Source: Macrotrachela quadricornifera
Taxonomy: Eukaryota; Rotifera; Eurotatoria; Philodinida; Philodinidae
Length of the DNA stretch: 64,000 nucleotides
Direction: 5' to 3'
NCBI GenBank assembly: GCA_022393335.1
Contig: JAJEKB010020897.1
Location: forward strand, 184,501 to 248,500
Under the pieces are notes generated by a model. That model worked only from the letters and a program-made list of their open reading frames with translations, ran no database searches and was not told where the DNA came from. The position numbers were made by a program, and so were the translations under genes. Below, in pieces: positions 19,440 through 31,953 of the stretch (position 1 is its first letter; every line of letters starts with the position of its first letter).

Positions 19440-21345
19440 CCCAAATGCTTTACGATACTTTGCTAAAGTTTACAATTTGAGTTATGGGAAATCACTATAA
19501 GTCACGGAAAATTTTCTGTCTCCTCTTGTATAGTTACCCAGTGGTAAGGGGTAGATGAGAAGAGGGTAAAGAAAATACTGAGACATCTATCCTTATTCTT
19601 ATCTTGATGTTCGATGGTCCATAATCATAACGAAAGAAAGAATTTTTGAACAAATAGCTGAAAGATCTGGTTCAAAATGCACATACGATCGTCAGGAATT
19701 TTTTAAAATACATTCAACATTTTTCTGTATAGAACTTTTTTGGTTCTCTCGTATTTTTCATTTTTGTTTGTTGTCCTTAAAGCGTATCTTTGTGTCTTAT
19801 TCATATATACACAGCGAAGTAGTTTTGCGATCAAGTGTCCGAGGAACAATTGTCCTGCGAGTAACTGACCGTTTCCCATTGGAGAATGCTTTCATTGAGT
19901 AACAAATTATGCTTCTATGGAATGTTATCTTACGGATTATCATAATCTCGATACTTACTATGCAAATGAATTAACCAAATTGCTTAAACAGTTTTCAATA
20001 TGTATTGAAAGCTGTTGAAAATAACGAACAAGTTGATATTAATATTTTATCTGAAAAAAAAACAAACAAATTCAGGACATGGTTTTTACATAAACTCACA
20101 AATAGGCATACAAAATAATTGTCATAATAATTTTATACAGTAATCTTTTACTTTGTACAAGGAATAAAAGCTCAAGACTAGGATTTTTCGAAAAATGTTC
20201 TTTACTTGTACGAATGACTTCGTCATTTCTTCTTCATTATAATCTTAATATTTTAAGGACAGATGAATTACAAGAACAGTCTCTAACGAAGGTGCTAAAT
20301 AACAAAATATATTTAAATGCTTTATTTCACAAGAGTATATGAAAAACCAGAAAATAACTATATAAAAACTTATTTTGTGCAGTCATCTTCTGTCTGTTTC
20401 AGTTGCTTCTATTTTCTTCTTGCATATATTGTAAATGTTTGTTAGAAAATAAGAACATCTAGTATCTATAATAGAAGAACCTTCTCTCATAAAATATTTT
20501 TTTGAAAGAAAAACAAGACAGGTGAAAACCTTGTCATTACGTGTCGCTTTTGGAGTTGTGTTCTTTCCCTTATCGTCCTTCTGATGATTCTTTTTTTGTA
20601 ATGAAAAAAAGTGTATGATAGAAAAAGATAACTATTATTAAGAACACGCACTTATAAAAGATTCAACCGAGAAAAATAAGAAATAATGAAAAAACGTTGT
20701 TATTAACCGTGGTTTCATAGCCAGTAATATATTAAACTTCAATAGCTGAGTTTCGTTTGAATGATTTAAATATGGATTCAGCCTTGAATGAAATTATTTT
20801 CAGTCAATTTATAAAACTAGAAAGTAGCAATAAAGCAAAAACAAGGTTTTCATGTTTGTTATAGAGAGTGAATAGGTAATGACTTGAATGATTTAGAAAG
20901 TGAAAAATGGAAGACTCTAATTTAAAAACTATCAATTTTGTACGAAACTATCCAAACTCGGATCTAGATCTAACTAAATATAAGGACACTTGCAGTATAT
21001 TTTAGGGGAAAAGCTTGTTAGCGCAGCCCCTTTGGGACCGAAATGTGGAACACACGTATGTCTTTTTAGCTTTGACTTCAATACACTAATACAAAATACG
21101 TAAAGTAAAAAATCTTTTGTAGACTATAGCTGTTTTCCAAAATAATCTACGATCAGAACAAGAATATCTTTTTCTCAGTATTCGGAACAGAACTTACTTT
21201 TTTATGCAGATCCCCTATTTTTTATTTTTTATTGTTGCTATTTGTTCATTATTTTTCATTTTCGCATTTTTTTATTTAAGATCATCATTTTCCTAATATG
21301 ATATTGTTCTTTTGCTCATTGATTTAACTCAAATAGAGTACTGTT
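19440..21345. other. Long intergenic stretch, no gene recognised
   Basis: AT-rich DNA with (A)n and (T)n runs. No frame of coding character, no transposase motif and no tRNA-like structure was recognised. Confidence 0.45.
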
Positions 21346-21490
21346 CAAAATGTCCCCCAGGTCCACAATTACGACGATCGTAAACGACCGTATACGTTGA
21401 AACACCTGCAATAATACAGTAGTATTTTAACTTGAAATGGTAGTATACGGCGTTGTTTAAGTGCGTATATCATTGTATGCGGTCGTGTCC
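21346..21490. repeat. Fragment related to the CGTATACG element
   Basis: A short block starts CCCCCAGGTCCACAATTACG, close to the CCCAGGTCGA boundary of the 14.7-kb core. It carries CGATCGTAAACGACCGTATACG and further TATACGGCG motifs. It looks like a truncated relative of the foldback core. Confidence 0.5.
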
Positions 21491-21639
21491 CACAATAAAT
21501 CAAACAGAGCCGCAATCCATCCTCAAAAGCAATTTTCAGTTCTTTTGAATCCAAGCTCATTTTGTTCCTCAACCCTTTTTCTAACGGCGGTTCTATCTTA
21601 GACCAAACCTTACAACAGCTTTTGTCATTGATCACCCTG

Positions 21640-22190
21640 CATTTAGAGTTAAAATAGCTTACTTCGGCGTATTTGAAAAAAAAGCTTTTTCAGCTCTTTT
21701 TTTTAGAAAAAAAAACATTTTTTTTCAATTGAAAACCTTCTCTGGCGAGATTCTGATTAATGCCGACAACCATAAAATGGCTTTTCTTATTGATATCTAT
21801 CCATTTGGAACCAAAATATCTGACTCGGAGGTATTTCGAAGGAAAGACTTTAAAACCCTTTTTTGAAAAAATCCATTCTTTTCAAGGAAACACCTCCTCT
21901 GTGAAGATTCTGATTAATAGAAAAACCTTAAAATGGCTTTTCTTATTGATATTCGTATATTCGGAACAAAAAATACGTTGCCCCCGGGTATATGAAAAAA
22001 GGACTTCTAGGTCCTTTTTGAGATGTTAATATACTCTGAAAGTGCCATTCAATAATGAGGAACCTATAGCTGAATTAGTTATACATATAGAGGTATTTGG
22101 CGCAAAATAAAACGATGAATAGGTAAGAGGATAAAAGTGCTTTAAAATTCTTTTTAAAGCCCTTTTTTTAGCTCCCAATGCTCTTTGAAA
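21640..22190 (+). repeat. Tandem array, unit about 157 bp, roughly three and a half copies
   Basis: 'gattctgattaat' recurs at 21749 and 21906, and 'aaaatggcttttcttattgat' at 21774 and 21931, both with a 157-bp period. Each unit also has a 'gNcggaggtatttcgaaNNaaag' block and a T-run. The last copies (22020-22190) are strongly diverged. The open frame 21760-22029 spans two units and is not a gene. Confidence 0.65.
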
Positions 22191-22306
22191 GTGTTATTTA
22201 ACATCTTTCTTCATAAAATAAAATAAAAGACAATTGATAGTTTAGTTGACTAATTTTTTTTTTTATAAATTTTAATGAAGAATATGAATATGAATAAAAT
22301 TAGAGC

Positions 22307-22706
22307 NNNNNNNNNNNNNNNNNNNNNNNNNNNNNNNNNNNNNNNNNNNNNNNNNNNNNNNNNNNNNNNNNNNNNNNNNNNNNNNNNNNNNNNNNNNNNN
22401 NNNNNNNNNNNNNNNNNNNNNNNNNNNNNNNNNNNNNNNNNNNNNNNNNNNNNNNNNNNNNNNNNNNNNNNNNNNNNNNNNNNNNNNNNNNNNNNNNNNN
22501 NNNNNNNNNNNNNNNNNNNNNNNNNNNNNNNNNNNNNNNNNNNNNNNNNNNNNNNNNNNNNNNNNNNNNNNNNNNNNNNNNNNNNNNNNNNNNNNNNNNN
22601 NNNNNNNNNNNNNNNNNNNNNNNNNNNNNNNNNNNNNNNNNNNNNNNNNNNNNNNNNNNNNNNNNNNNNNNNNNNNNNNNNNNNNNNNNNNNNNNNNNNN
22701 NNNNNN
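22307..22706. other. Assembly gap, 400 N
   Basis: Exactly 400 unresolved bases. The flanks are AT-rich; the size may be nominal. Confidence 0.99.
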
Positions 22707-22878
22707 TTTATGATTTATCAACAAGACCTATGATTATTCATGGTTATTATCTTTCTTCATGTTAAAGAAAAGATTTTTCAGCACGTACATATGGCCACAT
22801 ATTTACATGCTGTCGACCGTATATTGCCTCATGTCTCTAACTGCTAAAGAACGAATAAATGGATTTTACAGATGATGC

Positions 22879-23196
22879 TTGAGAATCATTTATTACCTGT
22901 ATCAATGCTCAGCTACCGAGTTACATGATACTTTTGGTCTTTCAACACTAACATCAAGATACAAGAAATGTTTAATAAATAGAACCAAGAGTATTCAATT
23001 CTACGAGCCAGAACTCATATCCTGCTATCTGTTAGGGAAGAATGTCATTAATATCATGACCACTCATTATACAGAAAAAGTATGCATACTCTGGCTTCAG
23101 AAAGGAAGACCAAACAACAGAATAGTCGCTGTGTACAATAACCAAGAGAATATGAATACGTTCTTTGATAGACTGCTAAATTTTATTTATTCTTAA
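22879..23196 (+). CDS. Unidentified frame, 105 codons, possible gene fragment
   Basis: Starting near the gap, this plus-strand frame has balanced composition (for example YTEKVCILWLQKGRPNNRIV at residues 68-87) and less A/T bias at third positions than most chance frames here. It starts at a TTG, so the true start could be an upstream exon or lie in the gap. No family is recognised. It may be an exon of an unknown gene or a transposon relic. Confidence 0.25.
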   Translation: MRIIYYLYQCSATELHDTFGLSTLTSRYKKCLINRTKSIQFYEPELISCYLLGKNVINIMTTHYTEKVCILWLQKGRPNNRIVAVYNNQENMNTFFDRLLNFIYS

Positions 23197-23199
23197 AAA

Positions 23200-24414
23200 T
23201 GGTCAAGCAGACAATACAATTACGCAATTGACGTGTTTTTTTTTCCTTCTCAGGCTCTTTGATTCTTGTAAGGACAAAATTTGCACCTATAAATTGTGCC
23301 ACTAAATCACTGTCTGTCAAGTTTTGACTCTACTTTTTTCTTCTCAATTTTCGATACCAACTAAATCTCAATTCCTCTTTGTACGTATGCATATTCGTTT
23401 CACTGACATCTAATGTATTTTGGAGTGGTCAGGACTCAGTGAGTCAATTCACTTAACATAAGCAGCTCAAATAAAAAAAAAAGTGTTATTGAACGATCAT
23501 GAGAAAGATGAAAACACATATATTATAGATTGTACGTATACATGTAATCGAATGATCTTGGAAAAGACACTTCTAAGTATACTCAGCACTATAAAAATGT
23601 TGTGCAAGGAGGAATTTATGGCGATCACCTACTTCGTACATATACAAGTATTGTTGCATGACGACAGCTGTAGGTAAGTATGAATGTGTAGTTCTGTTTA
23701 TATATAACTTTTTTATAAGTTAACTATTATAATAATATTTTGGAAAAAATTCTTTAGTTTATTCAGAATTAAATACCTCTTGGATGACCTGTTGCAGTCG
23801 ATCCTTGACGTGATTCCTAGAGAATGGTTAAATCAGAGGTGCAGAATTTACCCATGTACGCATTCGATTGTATGGAGAAATTTTTTAAAATTTATTAGTA
23901 TCTGTATAAATTTTTGGAAAATATTTTTCCTTCGTAGGAAAATACTTTTTCTTCGTAGGAATACTCTTATCGTTTTTCAAACAAATCTTCGTTTATTTAT
24001 ATCTACATCAATAAGATCTTGCATCATTTTTCCTTTTTTCATTTTTGTTAAACTTATAAAAAAATCATTCGTGCCTCTTTTGCAGTGCCACTATCGTCTA
24101 TTTTGGTTTGCAGCGATTCAGCATCTTATTACTTTTCCTTCCTCTTTATATTTGTGCGAATTTATAACACAAAACACACTATTTGTTTTCTCCTCTTTTC
24201 ATTTTGTTCTTTTCCTTAATGCGATGTCACTAATGTTATCTAGGCTAACCTTGATAATACTAACTATATAGTGTTATGAGTCAATCCTATATATGAAGCA
24301 CATCAAACGCAGGTACTTTCCTATATAAACAATGACATATCAACTATGGCTTATTCCTATATGCTACATTGTTTTTTTTCCTTTTCTCTTGTGTTCGCTT
24401 ATCTATATATAAAG
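23200..24414. other. Intergenic, only weak open frames
   Basis: Two frames (23483-23677 and 23780-24271) lack an ATG start and read as hydrophobic low-complexity sequence. No family is recognised. Confidence 0.4.
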
Positions 24415-24840
24415 GATGTCTCAGAAGTTCTTTAAAAAATTTTCAAATTCATTATTCTCACGTTCAACAAGATCAAACTTCTTGAAACTTTGGCAGAATA
24501 TTGTACTTAACTTGTACTAAATATCTACAAAGTTTGAGATCAATAGTTCTTACTATGGATGAGAACCAGTGACCATATTGTCATGTACTATTACTTAAAT
24601 TTTTCTCTATTTCGAGTTTACCAAAATGTACATATCTCCGTTTAAACAGATGATAACAATCTCTCAAATCTTTTTTGACTGCGTAAAATATGATGAGAAG
24701 TAGCACTATCATATAGATTTCTTATTTTGACCATGTCAGAAATTGTTAATACAAGTCAATAGAAATTCGTTATTATAAGTTTTATAAAGCTTTTCGTGGC
24801 GCATCTTTCGACGAAAAAAATCAAAGCCTTATCATACCTT
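24415..24840 (+). mobile_element. Diverged relative of the 14-kb foldback arm
   Basis: The order of blocks matches the foldback left arm: 'cttgaaactttggNagaNtattgtac', 'gtacNaaaNNNctacaaagttt', 'ctatggatgagaNcc', 'gagtttaccaaaatgtNcatatctcNg', 'atacaagtcaatagaaattNgttat' and 'aaagcttttcgtg'. Identity is moderate and no matching opposite arm is seen, so this is a solo or decayed copy. Confidence 0.6.
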
Positions 24841-25498
24841 ATTATTCTCTGCATTTTATATAAAACATATACATATTTTATGTTTAGATAGGATTGAATT
24901 TTATTTATCAAAGGAGGTCAATGATTTTGTTTTAAATTCACTGCAGAAGGATGCTAACGGTAAGTGTCACCTGAAATTTATATTCCAAAACAGAAATGCG
25001 GAGTACTGCATTGAAACTAAATTGTGTGGCTTTATGCTTTGATCCTTCATTTTTCTCTTCTAATTGAGTTGTGTATTGTCTTTAAAGAATTATAACAACA
25101 GAATGAAGAAAATTACCACTGTAGTTTATATTCAATGTATATTTTTTCTGAGATTTACCATCGACTTCAACAGCAGCATCAGGTTTTGGATTATCTAATG
25201 CTTTACAAAATGTTATTGAAGCTAAAAAAAATTTCTACAATTGAGCAATATCGTCGAAGAAAAGCTAGTGTCATTTTTGCCGTCATCATCTACTAACCTT
25301 TCTCCAGGTGTGTGCTCAAACATATAAGTTCCTTAGTCACCAAGAAATAATTGTTTTCAAGTGCTTGAAAAAAGATCTAAACTTTTTTGAAATCTCTTTG
25401 TAGTTGATCGTTGAACAAATATTGAAAAAGCTTTAAATAGTTTAATCACGTATGTCAATACTCTTGATGAGGATGTTGCTTATGTTGTTGTTGTTCAG
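24841..25498. other. Intergenic, 3' flank of the split gene
   Basis: AT-rich sequence beyond the last recognised exon of the minus-strand gene. A further 3' exon is possible but not identified. Confidence 0.35.
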
Positions 25499-27120
25499 CT
25501 AAAACTTGTTAAAAAATGTCAAATATATTTGAATTGTAAGCACAGACAGAATCTGCATGTTGTGTTGGTTTTTTATTTTGAATACAATTGAACCATTATC
25601 AACTGATAAATCATTAACAGTTATATTTGTAGAAGATAATGATGATGAAGTATATTGACCTTGGGGCATAGATTGAGGACTAACATGTTGTGTTGCTGTT
25701 GTTGTTGAATTATCTATAGCTGCATTTGAAGAATTTGACATTTTTCGATTTTGTTCAAAGGATATATCGATATTTTTTTCTTTTATCAAAGTACGAATAC
25801 TATTTGAAATAAATCGTTTATCACCAAAGACAATTGCATATAATAAACGAATGGTACGACTGTTTTTATTGAAACTTAATTTGAATACAGCATACATTGC
25901 CAAAAGAAGTGCTAAACCATCATCTGGAGAAGTCGATGATACAATTGGAATAAAATCCACAAAAATATGAATAACATCGTCCATAAGAACTAATGTAGGA
26001 TAAGGTGTTGATGGTATCTAAAGAAATGAATATAATTAAATCTAACATGCGTGAGACGAGTATCAAAATGGTTCGACAGTATTATATGTATTAATTGAAA
26101 TAAAAATTTATAATCAAATCACAATTATTTGATTTGATATAGAAAACAACCAATGAGAATTTACTCATCAAATAATAAGTTTTCAACGATATAGAAGAAA
26201 TGTTTTGAAACACTTCTATGTGCCTGTCGAACTGAATTACTGCTTCATGTATATAGTTCTCGTGAAGAAATTATTTATTAAATGCATATACAATGTATTC
26301 ATATGTAAGGCAATAAAAACTGACTAGCTAAACTGAAATAATGAGGAAACACTATGTTGAACTCATTTCAAAAGTAAAATGAAAATCATGAGAAAATAAC
26401 TATACAGCATCGTGTTTACTCAATAATTACACGAAACTTCATTCATAAAAATATATCATTGAAGTATTACAGTCACTGATTTAATATGTCAATAAGATGT
26501 GATTCTGTGCTCAAATAGGATATTTTTCCGTAGTAGCTACTTATACTCTAATATCTTTTAGAATTATTAAGCTGCTTTTAATTGGGATCTGACTGCACTG
26601 ATCTCAACCGCAGTCTAATTAATAAATTTATGTCCAATATAAAGTATAACGCATATCGAATCAAAGTCATATAGAAAAAAATTAATAATAATACATACTG
26701 TATCACAATAAATATGATGAACTGTCTCACCAAAATGTCGACATAACACTCGAATAAGTTGTATAGGGGGAAGATCTACAAATGAACAAACTTAACATGT
26801 CAGTTCTATTTCTTCTTTTTATTACCTGTGATGAAAGCAGATGATGATAATAATTTTTCCAATAATATTGGTATTTGATAACGTACAACAGAACGCAAAT
26901 CCACTTCCATAGTCAATCGTACTTCTTCAAAAATCTGATAACGATAAAATTCTATCTTCTATAAATAAAAAACTTAATAATAAGTACTCACTAATAAAGA
27001 GTCTTTATATCCAGGAAATTCTTCAAGAATTGTGCCAGTAGATAGATCACATATCGATCTGCGCCGAATATGAAGTGTTTATTTCCATAGATGAAGTTGT
27101 GCATCTCGATGAATTTGATG
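25499..27120 (-). pseudogene. Multi-exon gene of SAMD3-like layout, stop-broken, 3' part
   Basis: On the minus strand four exons can be joined with consensus sites and matching phases: 27120-26992 (donor GTGAGT), 26934-26826 (donor GTAAT), 26775-26699 (donor GTATGT) and 26017-25499. The protein reads through LHIRRRSICDL, FEEVRLTMEVDLRSVVRYQI, LPPIQLIRVLCRHFGETVHH and DDGLALLLAMYAVFKLSFNK, then a Ser/Thr/Gln-rich tail. The layout resembles the C-terminal half of SAMD3-like vertebrate proteins of unknown function, which is a weak assignment. An in-frame TAA at 27079-27081 interrupts the first exon, and a transposon splits that exon at 27121. Splice sites are intact, so the damage is probably recent. 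Confidence 0.55.
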
Positions 27121-27128
27121 ATTATCAC

Positions 27129-28822
27129 CAGGGTTGCCATCCCTTCCGCTTTTTGAAAAAATAATAAAGTTTGCTTTTAATAAAGTTTCCCAATAAAAAC
27201 GAGTCCAGTCTAACTGTACACTACTGATCGTTAATCGCATCTATCTGACTCAGTTCTGGGTCCTATTTTACTAGACAATACTGAATTTTTTGATACCAGC
27301 TCTGTGGTTTTGATCCCTTTTCAGTAAAAATCTTTTATTGGTGACAAAATTCGGCGTTCCGGTATTCAATAATCGTAGAAAGAGTATCTATACATTTTTC
27401 TTATGATTTTTCCATGAAGAACTGACAGCAAGTGGATTTTTGTGAAACACGATCTAAAAGAGAGTGTTTAAGTGTAGAAATTTGGACCCCCCCCACAGAC
27501 GTGACAGACATCCTTAGCAACAGCACATCATAGACCGTGACTGACAGGCAAGAGTACCATCTCAAACCGTAACCTACATCTAAATATATTTATTAATTAT
27601 TAGATTAATTTTTAACTAATTAATTGGGTTTAATTGATTAATTGGGTTTTAATTATTAAATTTGCATGTAATTAATTAGTTCGTGTCTGATTAAGCAATT
27701 AATATCTGTTTAGTTAATTAATTAGTGTTTAATTAATTAAATACCTGTTGCAGATCGTGACCAACATCTAAGCTGATTAATTAATTCGCATCTAATTGAT
27801 TATTTATCCGTTAGAGACAGGATGTTGGGCTCATCATAGAGAGTGAGAAACGTGATCTAAAGTCATCAGATATTGTGACAGATAACTTCAAGATACTATC
27901 AGGGGTCATGTATAACTCAAGTCTAGTTAAAATATCGATGGAGTATCTTCTCATTGAAATTCTATGGTTTATAGTCAGGAATAATGCGGAAGCATGCCTA
28001 GTTATACATAAAACACCAATTTTTTTGAGAATTATCAACAATGAGTGTATCGTGTTTCACATTTTTAATCCCGAAGGGATTGCGCTGAAAGCTTTTTTCT
28101 ATAAAAAAGCATTCTGTTCTTTCCCTGTTGTTGCTACCTTTTCCGCCCGTAAGGAAAAGGCTTTCTATGGAAAGCAAATGTCTTGTATTGTAAAATAAAC
28201 GGTGATCATTCTCAGTCATGGTCCATCATTGCCATTATTAATAGAGCTATCATTTCAATGAATGCGCGCATACTTAGATGTAATTGAATGCAGAAGAGGT
28301 TCCTTTCTCGAATGTTACTAACGAAGCACGAACATCATTTCGTCTTCAACGAACAACCAGTTCTATCCGGTTAGTCGGTTTGAGTCCGTGCACCTTCGTT
28401 TTTTTCAATTTTTTTCAGAAAAAGCTCAAGTTCAAACTACTATGAATGGTTTTTATGCGCGACGAATAAGAAAATAATGAATGAATATGGAAACAACGCA
28501 ATAAAAATAAAAACAATAATATCAGCAGCATAATCAGTGGAAAATACGGTTTGGATCGCAATAGTGGGGGCCATTGAACGAGGAAAGAACAAAAAGACGT
28601 TTTAATTCCTTATGGCTGCTCAATAGCAAGTATGGACGAAATTTCTATCTCTTTTATATGTTATTTTTTGAAGCTTTACGCATAAAGAAATGCGATGAGT
28701 AGAAGGAGAGTGTTGCTTAAACTTTTATAAATATGACATCCATGGAAAACTGCTTTCCGCTATTTTCCCGCTTTTTCAGTTTTTCGTTTCCGCTTTTCCA
28801 ACCCGATGAGGTGGCAACCCTG
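27129..28822. mobile_element. hAT-like element, 1,694 bp, inserted in an exon
   Basis: Ends are CAGGGTTGCCA and its inverse TGGCAACCCTG. The flanking octamers ATTATCAC and ATCTTCAC match at six of eight positions, as expected for an aged 8-bp hAT target duplication. CCGCTTTT-type subterminal motifs occur near both ends. The interior has a TTAATTAA-rich block (27580-27800) and only short frames (such as 27875-28198) with no transposase motif, so the copy is non-autonomous. Confidence 0.75.
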
Positions 28823-28830
28823 ATCTTCAC

Positions 28831-28871
28831 TCACATCTACATCGTAAAAATCAAATTGAATAGCGCATATA
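28831..28871 (-). pseudogene. Upstream remainder of the exon split by the hAT-like element
   Basis: Immediately beyond the right target duplication the minus strand reads AIQFDFYDVDVSED in the frame that continues as HQIHRDAQLHLWK across the insertion when one target copy is removed. No acceptor site or more upstream exon is recognised, so the gene's 5' end is unknown. Confidence 0.4.
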
Positions 28872-29106
28872 TAACCAATAAAAAAAATGTATATTATAAC
28901 TTTTGCATTACTTATACCTTAACGGTGAAAGTTTTTTTTCTTTTCTTCTTCCTTTTTCTCATTTAATGAATCGAACGTAACATAACGTAGTTATAAAAGA
29001 CACGTGCACTATTATTCATACTACCGCGTGACAAACATTAATAAAACTTTCCAACATAAACTTGAAGATCAATGTTTTTATTTTAAATACTATATTATTA
29101 TTATCA

Positions 29107-30910
29107 ATGGAAACATTACCAACCGAACTATTGCATCGAATTTTCGATCATCTCAATGTCGAAACAATCTTCTTTACACTTCGATCACTGTCAAAGTTAT
29201 TTCGAGCAGTAGTGACTAGCTATGATCGATATATATTAAATATGAAATTAATTTCAAAATCAAATTTTTATATTCTTTGTCAATTAATTAAACCTCAAAA
29301 TGTTATATCATTAATACTTGCAAATGATGAAAGAATATCAAATCAAATTGATTTATTTATTTCACTTGTTCATTGTCAACAATTTACTCGACTTCGTTCA
29401 TTAACTCTTCTTAAAATCGATGACATTCAGTTAAACTTTATTTTAAAACGAATTAATCCCACTTTACTCACTTCATTTTCATTCAGTATCAGAAAATCTA
29501 ATGATCTACGTATAAAAACAACTTACAAAGTTCTTACATCAACATTTATACAATTAAATCTTCGTCAATTGGAATTCGATATGGAGAACACGATTCTGTC
29601 AAAATTTTCATGGCCATTTGATTGTACCATTCAATACTTAACTATTAATAATAACATTACTATGGATAATCTTATTACAATTCTTCAACGAACTCCACAT
29701 TTACATACAATTATTATAAAGAATTTTGATGAGTATTGTAACAGTATTAATTCAACATCTTTTTCTCTTCTATGTTTTTCACAATTAAGATCATTAACTA
29801 TCGAACAACTTAATGTACCTTTCTTTCAAGTAGAAACGTTTCTATTATTGACACCATCATTGCATTATTTGAAATTAATTGGAAGTAAAATATTGAATGG
29901 TCAACGATGCGAACAATTTATTCAGATGAATCTTTGTAAATTAGAAAAATTTGAATTTTTTTGTAATGAATGGTTTTCAAATTCAAATACTGTAAAAGAT
30001 CTCGAATCAATTATTAGTTCATTTCGTTCATCATTCTGGATTGAACATAAACAATGGTTTGTCACCGGCGAATATGATACCGATTGTTCATACAACATTC
30101 GCCTTTATTCAATACCGTTATGTAAAACTTCTCTCAAATATGAACCAGAACTTGGAAAGGTTTCATTGTCTACTTGTGATAAATCAATGAAAAATAAATT
30201 GACAGTAATGAATAATGTCAAGTCGCTCACTTTAACTCTAAACAAATTAACAGTTGATGACATTCAAAAAAAAGTAAGTTACTTTCTTCTAAATTTTCAC
30301 TCAAAACTTATGAGATGCTTTTCCGAATATATTTATATGTGATTATTTTTAGAATTTTACAACAAATTATTCTTTGTTTCCTAAGGTAAGTGAAATTGAA
30401 ATAATCTTCTATTCAGATTGTTCATTATTTTCACTCCATTCATTTTCAATATTTATTAACATTATAAAAATAGTTCAAATGAAGTTGGAAAGTGATTTTT
30501 TTAATGAATATAATAAAGATACATTTATTAATATTGGTCTGTTTCTTACACAAGCACATAATTTATCATCACTGTACATTACAAATAATTCAAATGAACG
30601 AATATTATGTAAAACAGTTCAGAATATATATCAACTTTTACCACATCAATTAAAACATTTACAAATGCCAATAAGTAATTCGAATCAAATAAAAAATATT
30701 CTCCAAAAATGTGAAAAATTATCAACAATCAAATTCGATATAGAATCGAAAATTTCCGAAAATATTATTCAATGGTTTAATGACAATACTATTAATTCAA
30801 CATGTAAACAAGATAGCAGAACAATTACTATATGGCTTGGAAAGAAAACAGTTTCACAAAATATCATTCGAATTTATAATACACGAAAAAAATTCAAATA
30901 TAGTCATTGA
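29107..30910 (+). CDS. F-box/LRR-like protein, two exons, 574 aa
   Basis: Exon 1 is 29107-30273 and exon 2 is 30353-30910; the 79-bp intron has a GTAAGT donor and a TTTTTAG acceptor and falls between codons. The N-terminus METLPTELLHRIFDHLNVET is a canonical F-box start, complete through SYDRY at residue 41. F-boxes bind Skp1 and recruit substrates to SCF ubiquitin ligases. The remainder has degenerate leucine-rich periodicity (LRSLTLLKI, LRSLTIEQL, LHYLKLIG) that would form the substrate-binding part. An in-frame ATG 45 bases upstream exists, but the F-box begins at 29107. A second, broken copy lies at 35540. Family expansion in bdelloids is recalled knowledge; the partner is unknown. Confidence 0.85.
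30274..30352 (+). other. Intron of the F-box gene
   Basis: 79 bases from GTAAGT to TTTTTAG. Joining the flanks gives a continuous phase-0 frame (QKK then NFTTNYSLFPK), and the exon-2 frame runs to a stop at 30908-30910. Confidence 0.8.
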
Positions 30911-31127
30911 AATTTCTATTATTTTTAAATTCTCAATATTTCAACATAGACATACAATTAAGAAATAATTTTTCAATTTTAATTAATGTCAGATTCACAT
31001 CAAAACTAGTGTTATTTATAATTTAATAAAATAACAGAATTATATAACTAAAAGATTAGATGCGTTCCAAGAATATCTTTCGAAACTCGATGAAGTATCA
31101 TAGAAAAGCAAACATAGCAGATATATG

Positions 31128-31945
31128 GAGCAGTCATCCTATTCCGCGATGTTGAACATTAGCGGATCCAGTTCCGCCTAGGGAACTAATTCCACCGATT
31201 CCGGAATCGGTACTAGTTCCATCAACTCCGGAATTGGAAGGAATTCCTAGGAATTCCATCTGATTCCGGATCCGTTCACTATAATAACTTAGAAGCATAC
31301 GATAAAGACTAATGCATATATGATTCCGGAATCAGAAGGAATTCCGTCTGATTCCGGATCCGGATATTTAATTCCGAATCCGTTCACTATGATAACTTAG
31401 AAGCATACGATAAAGACCAATGTATATATAATTCCGGATCCGGAATCGCTCGTTTATGTTGAAGATTAACCTGCAATCACAATAGCAAAGATGAGGGTGA
31501 AGGCGATAAGCGATTCCGCTGAACGATTCCGGAATCAGACGGAATTCCTAGGAATTCCGTGTAATTCCGTCTGATTCCGGATCCGGAATCGCTCGTTTAT
31601 GTTGAAGATTAACCTACAACCACAATAGCAAAGATGAGGGTGAAGGCGACAAGCGATTCCGTTGAGCGATTCCGGAAACGGTACTAGTTCCATGGATTCC
31701 GGATTCAGAAGGAATTCCGAGGAATTCCATCTGATTCCGGATCCGTTCACTATGATAACTTAGAAGTATACGATAAAGACTAATGCATATATGATTCCGG
31801 AATCAGACGGAATTCCTAGGAATTCCTTCTGATGGCGGAATTGAATTGTCTTATGTTAATATCTGTTTCCGGAATCGGATGTAACTAGATCCTAGGCGGA
31901 ACTGGATTCGCTAATGTTCAACATCACGGAATAGGATGTATTCTC
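31128..31945. mobile_element. Palindrome-rich TIR element built from GATTCCGGAATC repeats
   Basis: 818 bp between copies of the target octamer GATATATG (31120-31127 and 31946-31953). Terminal inverted repeats run about 45 bp, through CATCCTATTCCG, GATGTTGAACATT and AGTTCCGCCTAGG. The interior repeats GATTCCGGAATC, GGAATTCC and TCCGGATCCGGA palindromes and two longer modules: 'ttcactatgataacttagaagcatacgataaagac' (three times) and 'gtttatgttgaagattaacctNcaa' (twice). No coding capacity. The 14.48-kb copy is a deletion derivative and 48485-48915 an old one. Confidence 0.8.
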
Positions 31946-31953
31946 GATATATG

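Noticed and set aside
22272..22733. Two 150-codon frames across the N run
   Set aside because: They are open only because the gap contains no defined stops.
23780..24271. 163-codon hydrophobic frame
   Set aside because: Starts at TTG, is dominated by Phe/Ile/Leu from T-rich DNA and matches no family.
27580..27800. TTAATTAA-rich stretch as a possible replication origin or matrix attachment site
   Set aside because: It lies inside the hAT-like element and is explained as that element's low-complexity interior.
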